Assembly: GCA_046704785.1 (NCBI GenBank)
Contig: JBJKRF010000127.1
Coordinates: forward strand, 1-62,268
Length of the DNA stretch: 62,268 nucleotides
Direction: 5' to 3'
Source of the DNA: JBJKRF01 sp046704785
GTDB taxonomy: Bacteria > Chloroflexota > Anaerolineae > Anaerolineales > Villigracilaceae
The stretch's first letter is position 1, and each line of letters begins with the position of its first letter. Position numbers and translations under genes: made by a program. Below are positions 32,641 through 41,700 of the stretch, piece by piece. The notes beneath the pieces were generated by a model that worked only from the letters and a program-made list of their open reading frames with translations, was not told the DNA's origin and ran no database searches.

Positions 32641-34059
32641 ATGCGCCTACCTTTTATCGTTCTCCTTGGAGCCATGCTGCTCCTGGCCTGCAACCCGGCC
32701 ACAACGACACCGACGATTTCGCCTCCGACCGAAATCACCGATACGCCCGTTCCCACGCGGCCCACTTCGTTTTATGTGGATGGTGCGAACGGCTCCGATT
32801 CGAATCCGGGCACCCAGACCCAGCCCTGGCAGACCATCCAGAAAGCTGCCGATTCGGCCCTCCCCGGTGACACGGTTACGGTGCTGGCCGGCACGTACAA
32901 TGAACGGGTCCAAGTGACAACATCCGGGTTATCCGGAGCGCCGATCACTTATCAGGCGCAGGGCACCGTCACGATGCAAGGCTTCACCGTCCAAGCAGAC
33001 GATATCACCATCAAGGGTTTCGACATCACCGACACGCCGGACGACGACCAGGACGGAATCGGGATTTTTGTGCAAGGCAGCTATTGCGATCTCGAGGACA
33101 ATTATATCTATTACGCCACCCGTGGGGGTATTCTTCTATTTGCCGAGCCGGGAGATGACGCTCGCACCAGTCATTGCACGGTGCGCAACAACCGCCTGTA
33201 CCGCGACTCGCAAAACGGCATCGACGTGCGAGGTATGGACAATCTGGTGGAGGGAAACGAAATCTGGAAGACGATCCAGTACCATCCCAATTGGGCCAAC
33301 CCGCCCAGTTGGGTCGACGCCGACGGAATCCGGTTCTTCGGGTCGGGGCATATCTTCCGGAAAAACTATATCCATGACATCGATTACAGCGACCCGCTGA
33401 ACGTCAATCCGCACATCGACTGCTTCCAAACCTTTGCCGACGCGCACCATGAAGCCGCCAGCGACATCGTGATCGAACAGAACCGCTGCGAAAACGACAC
33501 GTTGGCCCACTCCACCGACGAAGGGGGCGTGGGGTTGACCATCCAGGATGGCGCCGGAGATATTATCATCCGAAACAATATCGTCGATGCGTTCGTGAAT
33601 ATCTATCTGGCGAACAGCAGCGGCGTTTCCATCCTCAACAATACCCTGGTGGGAAATACGGAACAAAACCTGGATTTCAACCCGGTTGGCATCGGCGTCA
33701 GCAAATCGACGGAGACGGTCATCGAAAACAATATCTTTTATAACCAGCCGGGGAATATCATCTACGTCAACGGGAACAAACCCCACAGCGGGCAAAATAT
33801 GATCTATCGAGACGACGGCCACCCGATCTACACAACAGACACCTACAACCCCGCCCACGATTTATTGGGAATCGATCCGTTGTTTGTCAACCCGCAGGCA
33901 GGAGACTATCATCTGCAAGCCGGTTCTCCCGCCATCGACGCCGGTTCCGATCTGCGCGGCCTGGTGCCCGATGACTTCGAGGGTACCTCCCGTCCCCAGG
34001 GCGCGGGATACGATATCGGAGCCTATGAGTACACCCCCCTAATACCGCAACTTCCTTAA
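32641..34059 (+). CDS. Right-handed beta-helix lipoprotein
   Basis: 472 residues. The N-terminus MRLPFIVLLGAMLLLACNPA is a lipoprotein signal with a good lipobox (LLAC). A short Thr/Pro linker leads to SFYVDGANGSDSNPGTQTQPW, typical of DUF1565/pectate-lyase-like parallel beta-helix proteins. Many coil repeats with Asn ladders follow (CTVRNNRLYRDSQNG, DIIIRNNIVDAF, SGVSILNNTLVGN, TVIENNIFYN). The end AGSPAIDAGS ... YDIGAYEY is the usual C-terminal cap of choice-of-anchor Q-type proteins. Probably binds or cuts polysaccharide outside the cell; the catalytic residues cannot be assigned. It converges on the exopolysaccharide cluster but is on the opposite strand. Confidence 0.8.
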   Translation: MRLPFIVLLGAMLLLACNPATTTPTISPPTEITDTPVPTRPTSFYVDGANGSDSNPGTQTQPWQTIQKAADSALPGDTVTVLAGTYNERVQVTTSGLSGAPITYQAQGTVTMQGFTVQADDITIKGFDITDTPDDDQDGIGIFVQGSYCDLEDNYIYYATRGGILLFAEPGDDARTSHCTVRNNRLYRDSQNGIDVRGMDNLVEGNEIWKTIQYHPNWANPPSWVDADGIRFFGSGHIFRKNYIHDIDYSDPLNVNPHIDCFQTFADAHHEAASDIVIEQNRCENDTLAHSTDEGGVGLTIQDGAGDIIIRNNIVDAFVNIYLANSSGVSILNNTLVGNTEQNLDFNPVGIGVSKSTETVIENNIFYNQPGNIIYVNGNKPHSGQNMIYRDDGHPIYTTDTYNPAHDLLGIDPLFVNPQAGDYHLQAGSPAIDAGSDLRGLVPDDFEGTSRPQGAGYDIGAYEYTPLIPQLP

Positions 34060-34149
34060 GTTTGCTTTCTGGATTTCTTCTCCGAAAAACAGGCCTTGCG
34101 CGCTCCACTTTCATAAAGTTGCGGCACGAACGGACTCGTGTAAAGCGGT

Positions 34150-35334
34150 TCAATCGCTGATTTCGAGTTCTCCGCTTTTCAGTGAAACTGTTGCAAGGCC
34201 ACCTTGGGCTTTCCAATGATGCGCGTCGTCGGCATTGCGCCTGCGCCACCAGTTGGCGACCTCGTGAGGCAAAGCTTGCCAGTAGCCGTCCCGTTGCTTC
34301 ATACGCAGCAGAAACTCCCGGTACACGTCCCAGGTGTTTTTTGTCTTCAAATAATCTGGGTGTGAATTGACCAGGGCCATGCCATGATACTTTTCGAGGA
34401 AGTCGACTTTCTCCAACCAGATTCGTGGAGATGTCTCGCCGAGCACCGAGGTCAGGGTATAGTCCTGCACCAGTGTATAGGGCAATTCCACGAAGCGCCC
34501 AATGAAGAAGGGCCAGATGCTCATCGCGCCACCGGGAATCGGCTCAAACGGGTCGGTATCGAAGAAAGAAAGATCATAGTCGATCTCCAGCGCCTGCATC
34601 CATTCTGGATGACGGTGCGTCAGCGGCGCTCGAAAACCAACCATCTTGTATTCTTTTAAGTGCGCATTTATTTTTGCCGCCCTTTTTGCAAAGCCTGCCC
34701 GGGTGCTGAAGAGTTTCCCGTCGTGCTTGAGGCCGTGACAACCCACCTCGAAACCGCGCTCTCGTAAATTCTGGATCAACCCAATGTCCAGGGAATAACG
34801 TTCAGGCACGAAATTGAACGAAGAGCGAAAGCCCAGGCCCTCTTCCAGATCGGCAACTTCACGGACAAAAGCCTGTCCCTCGGCGGTTTCGACATCATGG
34901 GTCAAGACGAATGCGAACCGGCAGCCATCCGGCCAAAAACGCCGACAAGTCTTCGCAGATCTCCCGTCGGCGGCCAGGATCTGGCGCATCAGTTCCCATT
35001 GAAACGTTGCATAGCGGGAATCGACCGGCCAGTGGTCCGCTCCTGCGCTGGTGAAGGGATCGTTGTAATGTCGCCGCAGGAAACGCGTCAGGGGGCGCGG
35101 CAGGATTGGCTTCAAAACGTAGTACAAACGTTTGGATAGACTCAGCCTCCAATGGTCCGGCCCGAAGCGAGCCTCCCCCAAGGTCGAAGCCAGCAATTCA
35201 TCTACTTCGGTTACGTTCGCCAAGTCCAGAAGCGGAAGCGCTTTGGGAAGGGCTTCCCGCCAGTCGACCTCAGCGACTGGCGGGTCACAAGACCAAAAAC
35301 GTTCCGGTGTGTTTTGGCTCCACAGGTTGGACAT
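34150..35334 (-). CDS. Polysaccharide deacetylase-like protein (last gene of the exopolysaccharide cluster)
   Basis: 394 residues in the carbohydrate esterase 4 superfamily. The metal-site aspartate lies in FAFVLTHDVETAEG and the histidines in GCHGLKHDGKLFS. MVGFRAPLTHRHPEWMQ carries the conserved Arg/Pro segment, and a late histidine occurs in LVNSHPDYL. The domain is preceded by about 140 residues that I do not recognise, which makes it longer than typical NodB-type enzymes. No signal peptide, so it may act in the cytoplasm, on lipid-linked sugars. It follows the ligase gene by 15 bases and is the final gene of the 27-kb minus-strand run. Confidence 0.75.
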   Translation of the reverse strand: MSNLWSQNTPERFWSCDPPVAEVDWREALPKALPLLDLANVTEVDELLASTLGEARFGPDHWRLSLSKRLYYVLKPILPRPLTRFLRRHYNDPFTSAGADHWPVDSRYATFQWELMRQILAADGRSAKTCRRFWPDGCRFAFVLTHDVETAEGQAFVREVADLEEGLGFRSSFNFVPERYSLDIGLIQNLRERGFEVGCHGLKHDGKLFSTRAGFAKRAAKINAHLKEYKMVGFRAPLTHRHPEWMQALEIDYDLSFFDTDPFEPIPGGAMSIWPFFIGRFVELPYTLVQDYTLTSVLGETSPRIWLEKVDFLEKYHGMALVNSHPDYLKTKNTWDVYREFLLRMKQRDGYWQALPHEVANWWRRRNADDAHHWKAQGGLATVSLKSGELEISD

Positions 35335-35349
35335 TTTTATTCCTTGTTT

Positions 35350-36690
35350 TCAGATAAAGTCTGGCTGTACGTCTGAGATGACGCTCAAGAGCTTTCCGGA
35401 GGAGGTGAGGGAAATTTCGTTAATACACCGCAATGTGATCTGCAGGCGTGAGTCAAAAGGAGCTTGTAATTCCCTGCGCAAACAATCCAACCAGGGCTGA
35501 TCGACTTCTTGCCTGAGAACCAGACGCACTTCGATGCGGTCCAGGTCGGGTTGGTAAATTTGATAGCGGGTGATCTCAGGCTTGACCTGGAATGTGTATT
35601 CGAAAAAGGAACCATCCGTATATTGGCCGTCGGACGTGACGATAAAGCTGCTCGTCCGCCCTACGACTTCGCGCAAAATCGGCAAACCGCGTCCGCACGA
35701 ACAGGGATGGGTTTCATAGATGCCCATGTCGAAGATTCGATAGCGGATCAGCGGCATCCCATATTGGTGCAGTGACGTCAGAACAAGCTCCCCAATCTGC
35801 CCCGGCTCGACCGGCCGTCCGTTCGCTACAGCTTCCAAATGGCACCCTTCGGTGACGTGCAGTCCGCCCGCCTCGCATTCGAACGCGAGCGGGCCCAGTT
35901 CACGGCTGCCATAGGCATCGATCACTCTGCACTGGAAGACCTCTTCCAATAGCTGCCGCTGCGAGGGTGTCACTTTTTCAGAAGTGACCTCGATCAACTT
36001 CGGACGAATTCCGCCGATTCCGTTTTCCCGAAGGTGACGGGCGAACAGCGAAAGGGCCGAAGGGTAGGCCAGAATCATACTCGGCTGCCAGCGAACCAGC
36101 AGTTCGGCGAAAGCTTGCATTCTGGCTTTGGTCAGGCAGATGGGATTCAGGTATCGTTGCTGGGTGATCCTGACCTTCAAGCGCTCTTTCCACCCCTGGT
36201 TTTCGAGGTCTTTGATGCGTGTACCGGCAATCCAGGCTATTTTCTCGCCTTCGCTGACGCCGTGCCAGCCATGACCGCGCATTTCGAGCGCCGGCAGCCA
36301 GTGCCAGTACGACTGATCGATAAAGCAACGTAAGGGCATGCCGGTGGAACCACCTGTTTCTATTACTTGCAATCGATTGCGGGGAAAATTCGAGGCGATC
36401 AATCGATCGGCATTGTTCACCACGTCTTCCTTGGTCAAAAGGGGCAAAGCCTCGAAATCCTGCATTGTTTTTATATCTTCAGGATGAATATCCAGGCTTT
36501 GATAGAGATCGTGATAATAGGGCACCTGCTCATAGGCATGCTTCACCAATTGCTGGAGCCTGGCAAGCTGTCTCGACACCAACTCCTCCTCGGGTAGCCA
36601 CTGCGATTGCTCTAACTCGTTCAACAACCGACGCGTTTCAAAGCCACCAGGATAGAAAAGCCGTATCGTGCGATAGATAAGTGGATACAT
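35350..36690 (-). CDS. CapK/PaaK-like adenylate-forming ligase
   Basis: 446 residues related to phenylacetate-CoA ligases, in the CapK branch that is common in capsule clusters. The AMP-binding loop is ETGGSTGMPLRCF near residue 112, followed by DAYGSRELGPLAFEC (motif A5 equivalent), PLIRYRIFDMG (A7-A8 region) and a C-terminal lysine in LTSSGKLLSVISDV. A CSCGRGLP cluster occurs near residue 330. The family activates a carboxylate with ATP; the natural substrate of CapK proteins is unknown. GGAGG precedes the start. Being next to two FemAB-like genes and an NRPS-PKS pair suggests it activates an acyl or amino acid used by that module (inference). Confidence 0.85.
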   Translation of the reverse strand: MYPLIYRTIRLFYPGGFETRRLLNELEQSQWLPEEELVSRQLARLQQLVKHAYEQVPYYHDLYQSLDIHPEDIKTMQDFEALPLLTKEDVVNNADRLIASNFPRNRLQVIETGGSTGMPLRCFIDQSYWHWLPALEMRGHGWHGVSEGEKIAWIAGTRIKDLENQGWKERLKVRITQQRYLNPICLTKARMQAFAELLVRWQPSMILAYPSALSLFARHLRENGIGGIRPKLIEVTSEKVTPSQRQLLEEVFQCRVIDAYGSRELGPLAFECEAGGLHVTEGCHLEAVANGRPVEPGQIGELVLTSLHQYGMPLIRYRIFDMGIYETHPCSCGRGLPILREVVGRTSSFIVTSDGQYTDGSFFEYTFQVKPEITRYQIYQPDLDRIEVRLVLRQEVDQPWLDCLRRELQAPFDSRLQITLRCINEISLTSSGKLLSVISDVQPDFI

Positions 36691-36723
36691 CCCTGCCTCC
36701 AGGCTACATAAAATTTCTTGAAT

Positions 36724-37740
36724 TCAAAAAAATCGACGGGCGACGCTATAGCCCGCGGTGCTAATGTGCAACAGAAGCGGCGCATGGACGAAAGTGTATC
36801 TCCCGAAACAGACCAGTTCGCCCCCGAACTTTGCCTTAAAATCACGCACGCCATATTCCTGTTTCGGCTTACCGGCCCCCCCGAAGTCATACGAACGATA
36901 GCCTTTTTCGGCGCCCCATTGCAAAATATGCCACATGAGTAGCTCGTTTGGAACGTAGCTGGTATAAGCGCGGTCCATGCCCCCGTACCAACCATACACG
37001 CCATCTTTATAGAGTAATTCTATAGACGTGGCAGCAAAAGCATTGTCGACACGCGCACACGTAAAGCGGATCATGTTTTTGGGAAGGAGAACGTCGAAAG
37101 CCGACTCGAACAACGAACAATCAGCCAGGGGAACCTGGGCATTCTGATATGTCTTGCGCAATAATTCATAACAATCACGCACCTGTTTGCGTTCTTTCAC
37201 CTCTTCGATGATCACCTCACCCCGATTGAGCCCCCGACGAATATTCTTACGCGTTCGGGGCCCAATGGACAGAAATATCTCCTCGGGGCTACGATCAAGG
37301 TTGATCAAATAATTCAGGTGCTCTTCGTAAACGAATCCTTGACCGCAAAGGATCGACGAGACAGTTGTCATATCCCACAGGTTTCGTAGTTCGGTGAAAA
37401 GAGGTGAACCGTCCGTTCCTTGCACATAGGATTTCAACAATACCGTCAGCGCCTTCAGTCCTTCCTCACCGGGCTCCCAAAGGGCACTCCCATAGACAAT
37501 GGCACGCGTCGTCAAAGAACGGAACAGGCCTTCCCGCAAGGTAATCTGCACGGGCAATAAAAGCGCCAGGGTGCAGCCATTGTGACCAACAGCGGCCCAC
37601 AAGCTAGGATGGTGTCCTTTCGTATTGGCATAAACTTCGAACATTTCCGGCGTATGAAAAATATTGCTGTTTGGATTGCTAGCGATGAAGCGCCGCCACT
37701 CGGCCTCTGGAAGAGAACGAACAACGCTGACTTCACTCAT
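36724..37740 (-). CDS. FemAB-like/GNAT aminoacyl- or acyltransferase, copy 1
   Basis: 338 residues from the ATG at 37740, which has GGAGG 10 bases upstream and lies one base after the stop of its duplicate. Opening SLPEAEWRRFIASNPNSNIFHTPEMFEVY is typical of FemAB-like proteins in polysaccharide clusters. The C-terminal half has the GNAT-like segment TSIELLYKDGVYGWYGGMDR, then LLMWHILQWGAEKGYRSYDFGGAG and FKAKFGGELVCFGRY. FemAB enzymes move amino acids from tRNA to wall precursors; relatives in capsule loci have unknown acceptors. Clearly a tandem duplicate of the next gene upstream, sharing FHTPEMF, SPLFTELRN or GPLFTELRN, and YDFGGAG/FDFGGAG. Confidence 0.8.
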   Translation of the reverse strand: MSEVSVVRSLPEAEWRRFIASNPNSNIFHTPEMFEVYANTKGHHPSLWAAVGHNGCTLALLLPVQITLREGLFRSLTTRAIVYGSALWEPGEEGLKALTVLLKSYVQGTDGSPLFTELRNLWDMTTVSSILCGQGFVYEEHLNYLINLDRSPEEIFLSIGPRTRKNIRRGLNRGEVIIEEVKERKQVRDCYELLRKTYQNAQVPLADCSLFESAFDVLLPKNMIRFTCARVDNAFAATSIELLYKDGVYGWYGGMDRAYTSYVPNELLMWHILQWGAEKGYRSYDFGGAGKPKQEYGVRDFKAKFGGELVCFGRYTFVHAPLLLHISTAGYSVARRFF

Positions 37741-37741
37741 G

Positions 37742-38749
37742 TTAGAGGATCCTCCGGTAAAGTTGATACCCAATGCTGCTTAATCGCAATCGCAAGGGGG
37801 AATGAATGTACGTGTTCCGCCCATAATTGACCAACTGCCCGCCGAATTTTGCCTTGAAGTCGCGGGGGCCATAGGATTGGTCCGGACGCCCCGCCCCGCC
37901 GAAATCGAAATGGCGGTAGCTGTTTCGGGCACCCCACTGAAGAATATTCCACACGAGATAGTCATTGGAATACGTGCTACGGAACCTTGGGTCGTAGCCG
38001 CTGAACCAGCTAAAGATGACCTTTTTATAGGGGAGTTCCAGCGAAGCCGCTACGTGGCGGTTGTCTACGCGCGCCAAAAACATCTTCGCCATCCCTTTCG
38101 GCACCAACACCTCTCGAACGGCTTCGAACAGGGAAATATCTGCCAGGGGAACCCTGGCTCGTTTAAAAGTGTTTTGCAACAAGGCATAATATTCAGGGAT
38201 TAGCGCAGCATCCTGGATTTCCTCGGCGACAACGCCGGCGCGGATGGAGCGGTTGATTGCCTTCCGACCGCTCTTGCTGATCATATGGAATAATCGATCC
38301 GGCGACATCGACAAATCGATCAAATAGTTGAGATGATCTTCGTAGACAAAACCCTGTTTTCGTAGTACCGCGCGAACCGACTGTAAGTCATAGCGATTTC
38401 GCAGTTCGGTAAAGAGGGGACCGCCCCTCGCTTCGTGAACATACGCAGGCAACAATTGTCTCAAAGCTTCCATCCCCTGTGAATCAGGAGTACACAGGAT
38501 GCTTCCGTAGACAACCGCACGCGTCGTAAGGATTCGAAGCAGGTTATCGAACAAAGTAATCCTGACGGGCAACAACAGGGCGCGTATCTGTCCATCTTTG
38601 AGAGCCGCCCATAACTCAGGCTGATACCCCTTCGCGCGGCTGAACACCTGGAACATCTCTGGCGTGTGGAAGATATTGCCCTCCGGATGCTGGTCGACAA
38701 ACCGACGCCACGCACCTTCGGGTAGTTCATTTGTAATAACGACTGCCAT
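37742..38749 (-). CDS. FemAB-like/GNAT aminoacyl- or acyltransferase, copy 2
   Basis: 335 residues, same architecture as its neighbour: ELPEGAWRRFVDQHPEGNIFHTPEMFQVF, GPLFTELRNRYDL, the basic motif SGRKAINRSIRAG, ASLELPYKKVIFSWFSGYD and DYLVWNILQWGARNSYRHFDFGGAG. The pair has diverged enough that the acceptors or donors may differ. It starts 18 bases after the PKS stop, so it is very likely co-translated with the NRPS-PKS pair. Whether it uses aminoacyl-tRNA, acyl-CoA or a carrier-bound product of the NRPS-PKS is not known; the last is my suggestion. Confidence 0.8.
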   Translation of the reverse strand: MAVVITNELPEGAWRRFVDQHPEGNIFHTPEMFQVFSRAKGYQPELWAALKDGQIRALLLPVRITLFDNLLRILTTRAVVYGSILCTPDSQGMEALRQLLPAYVHEARGGPLFTELRNRYDLQSVRAVLRKQGFVYEDHLNYLIDLSMSPDRLFHMISKSGRKAINRSIRAGVVAEEIQDAALIPEYYALLQNTFKRARVPLADISLFEAVREVLVPKGMAKMFLARVDNRHVAASLELPYKKVIFSWFSGYDPRFRSTYSNDYLVWNILQWGARNSYRHFDFGGAGRPDQSYGPRDFKAKFGGQLVNYGRNTYIHSPLRLRLSSIGYQLYRRIL

Positions 38750-38767
38750 TTCTTAAAGACTCCTTTC

Positions 38768-41700
38768 CTACGGGGAGGCGTTTTTCTGCTCTGCTAAAGC
38801 GTGATCCATGCCTACCTTGATCTTTTCGCCCAAAACACGCATCTGCTCTTCTTCGATACGTTCATTGTCGCCCGTGATACTGCGATGCGTGCCAGGGATT
38901 TCTTGAATTTCTGCCCCCCCCACGGCAAAATCACGCCAACCCAGGAAAGAACCTTTGGTAAAAGACTCCTTTGTCAGGAATACGTGAAGATGATCGGGAT
39001 AAGGTTGGGGCGCATATTGTTTAAGGCTCCAGATATTGGCAACCAGCTTGACTCTCAAGCGAAGAAACGTAATGAATTCATTCAAATTCATCTTGACGGT
39101 TTTCCTCGCGCCGCCACGAGAGCGGGTAAAACGTTTCCAGATGTCGTCGAATAGATCGGCGTACGAATTGGCGCCGGGCAACGGCAAAGTAGCCGGTTCG
39201 ATCAACGCTAAGAAGGGAACGCGCTGACCCTGACGGCGTAATTGTTGCGCCATCTCGAACACAATCGGGCCGCCGAAGCAGATACCGCCCAAAAAATAAG
39301 GGCCTTCGGGCTGCACCCTACGAACATCTTCCACATAGCGCTCCGCCAGCGCCCGAACATCGGAGGGATTCCCCAACCCGTCCTGGAACCCGTAAAAAGG
39401 CTGCTCCGAGCCCAGCGGACGATGGAGATATTCGAAGTCGACGAACACGTTGCCCAGGTTTCCAGGCACGCAAAAGAAAGGTGGACGGCGGGATTCTCCC
39501 TCCTGGATTTTCACCAGCGAGGAGCGCCGCTTTGCCGCGCTGCGCACAGGCGCCTGCTTTTCCAGCAGGCCGGCCAATTTTTCAATCGTCGGCGCTTCGA
39601 AGATGGCCGAAAGCGGCAATTTCTGGCCAAAGCTGCCGGAAATTTGAGTCAACAAGCGAGTCGCCAACAGGGAACTGCCACCCAGGTCGAAGAAATTATC
39701 ATGGACGTTCAGCGTTTCGACGCCCAGCAGGCCCACCCACAAGACCGCCAGACGCTTTTCCACATCGCTCTTGGGCCCGTCAGCTTGCAGCAAACTACCG
39801 GCGCCGGAATCCGCCGCATCCAGGCCAGATTCGGATTCGTCAGCCCAAACGGACTCCGCCGGGGCGGCCGTATCCACCCTTTTGCCGGGATTGATCCAAT
39901 AGCGTTTCCGTTCAAAAGGATAAGTTGGCAGGCTCACCCGCCGACGCTTTTCACCGTCATGGAAGCGGAACCACTCAACCCGGACACCGTTCAGCCACAA
40001 CCGGCCGAGGCTGGTCAGCAAAAAATTCGGGTCGGATTCGTTCTCCTTGGGATGACGCATCGAAGAGAGCACCAAAAGCCGGGCGCCTTTCTCGGCGTTG
40101 CGACGCGCGGAGGCGCTCAACGTACGGCCCGGACCGACTTCCAGAAAGATGGTCTCCAGCTTCATCACTTCCTGCAGGCATGCCCGCAGGCGGACGGGTT
40201 GGCGCAGTTGGCGCGCCCAATAGTTGGGGTCGGTCGCTTCATCGTTCGTGATCCAGGTTCCGCTTACGTTGGAGGCAAAAGGAATCTGGGGCGCACTGAG
40301 CCGAACCTGCTTAACCCGTTGCAGGAACGGATTGCAAGCGGGCTCCATCATCCGCGAGTGAAAGGCATGCGAGGTATGCAGCGGCTGAGCTTCCACGCCT
40401 GCCGCTGCCAGGCGTTTCTGCAAATCGTCGATGGCGCTCTTCTCCCCGGCGACGATGCGCAGGGCAGGACTATCGTCCACGGCCACCGAAACCTGCTCAT
40501 CCAGGTAGGGCTGCAATTGCTCTTCGCTGAGCGGTACTGCGAGCATCGCGCCGGTTGGCATTTCCTGCATGAGCCGTCCGCGGGCAGCCACCAGGGATAG
40601 TGCGTCTTCCAGCGAAAAGACGCCAGACAGGCAGGCCGCCACATATTCTCCGATGCTATGGCCCACCATGGCGCGCGGCTTGATGCCCCAGTCCATCCAC
40701 AACGTTGCCAAAGCATACTCGATGGTGAACAGGGCCAGTTGTGTATAAGCCGTCTGCTCCAAGCGCTGCGCGGCTTCCTCCTGCGCTGTCTCCGGTGGGT
40801 AGATGAGCTGGCGCAGGTCAAGTGAGAGTTTGGGCTTCAGGATTTCGGCGCACTGGTCGACCGCCTGCCTGAACACCGGTTCCTGTTGGTAAAGCTCCAG
40901 GCCCATGTTGACGTATTGTGCTCCCTGGCCGGAGAACAGGAAGACGACTTCGCGCTCGGTGGGCTCCTGAGAAGACGTGAGCACGCGCTGCGGGTCGAGC
41001 GCTTCCAAGGCGGAGACAATCTCCTCGGTATTCCGGCCCACGACAATCCGCCGATGGGTGAAAGCCCGCCGCCCGGTCTGAAGCGTATAGGCCACATCGG
41101 CGAGGTCAACGCCTGGGTTGCCTCGCAAATGCTCACTGAGATTCCGGGTAGCCCGCTCCAAAGCCACCTCCGAGCGGGCAGAGAGCAGCAGGAGCTGCCT
41201 GGAGCGGCCCGGCCCGGCGGGCTGTGATGCAGGCGCTTCTTCGAGAATCAAATGAGCGTTCGTCCCGCCCAGGCCAAAAGAACTGACTCCGGCCCGGCGT
41301 GGGAGGCCATCCGTTTTCCACGGCTGGAGCATGGTGTTGACGAAGAATGGGCTGTTGGCGAAGTCGATGGCCGGGTTGGGTTGTTCGAAGTTGAGACTTG
41401 GCAGGAGCATCCGGTGTTCAAGCATCAGCGCGGTTTTGATCACGCCGGCAACCCCGGCTGCGGCGTCAAGGTGCCCGATACTGGCCTTGACCGAGCCGAT
41501 TGGGCAGAAACCGTTCCCGGCGGCACCACTGTCGCGAAAGGCCTGCGTCAGGGCGGCCATTTCGATGGGATCGCCCAGCAAGGTGCCGGTTCCATGCGTT
41601 TCGACATACCCAACAGAATTGGGCTCGACGCCGGAAATTGTCAAAGCTTCCGTGATGGCGGCTGCCTGTCCCTGAATGCTCGGCGCGGTGAAACCAACCT

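Noticed and set aside
39242..40600. Long plus-strand frame inside the PKS gene
   Set aside because: Antisense of the AT, ACP and TE domains, with no start signal.
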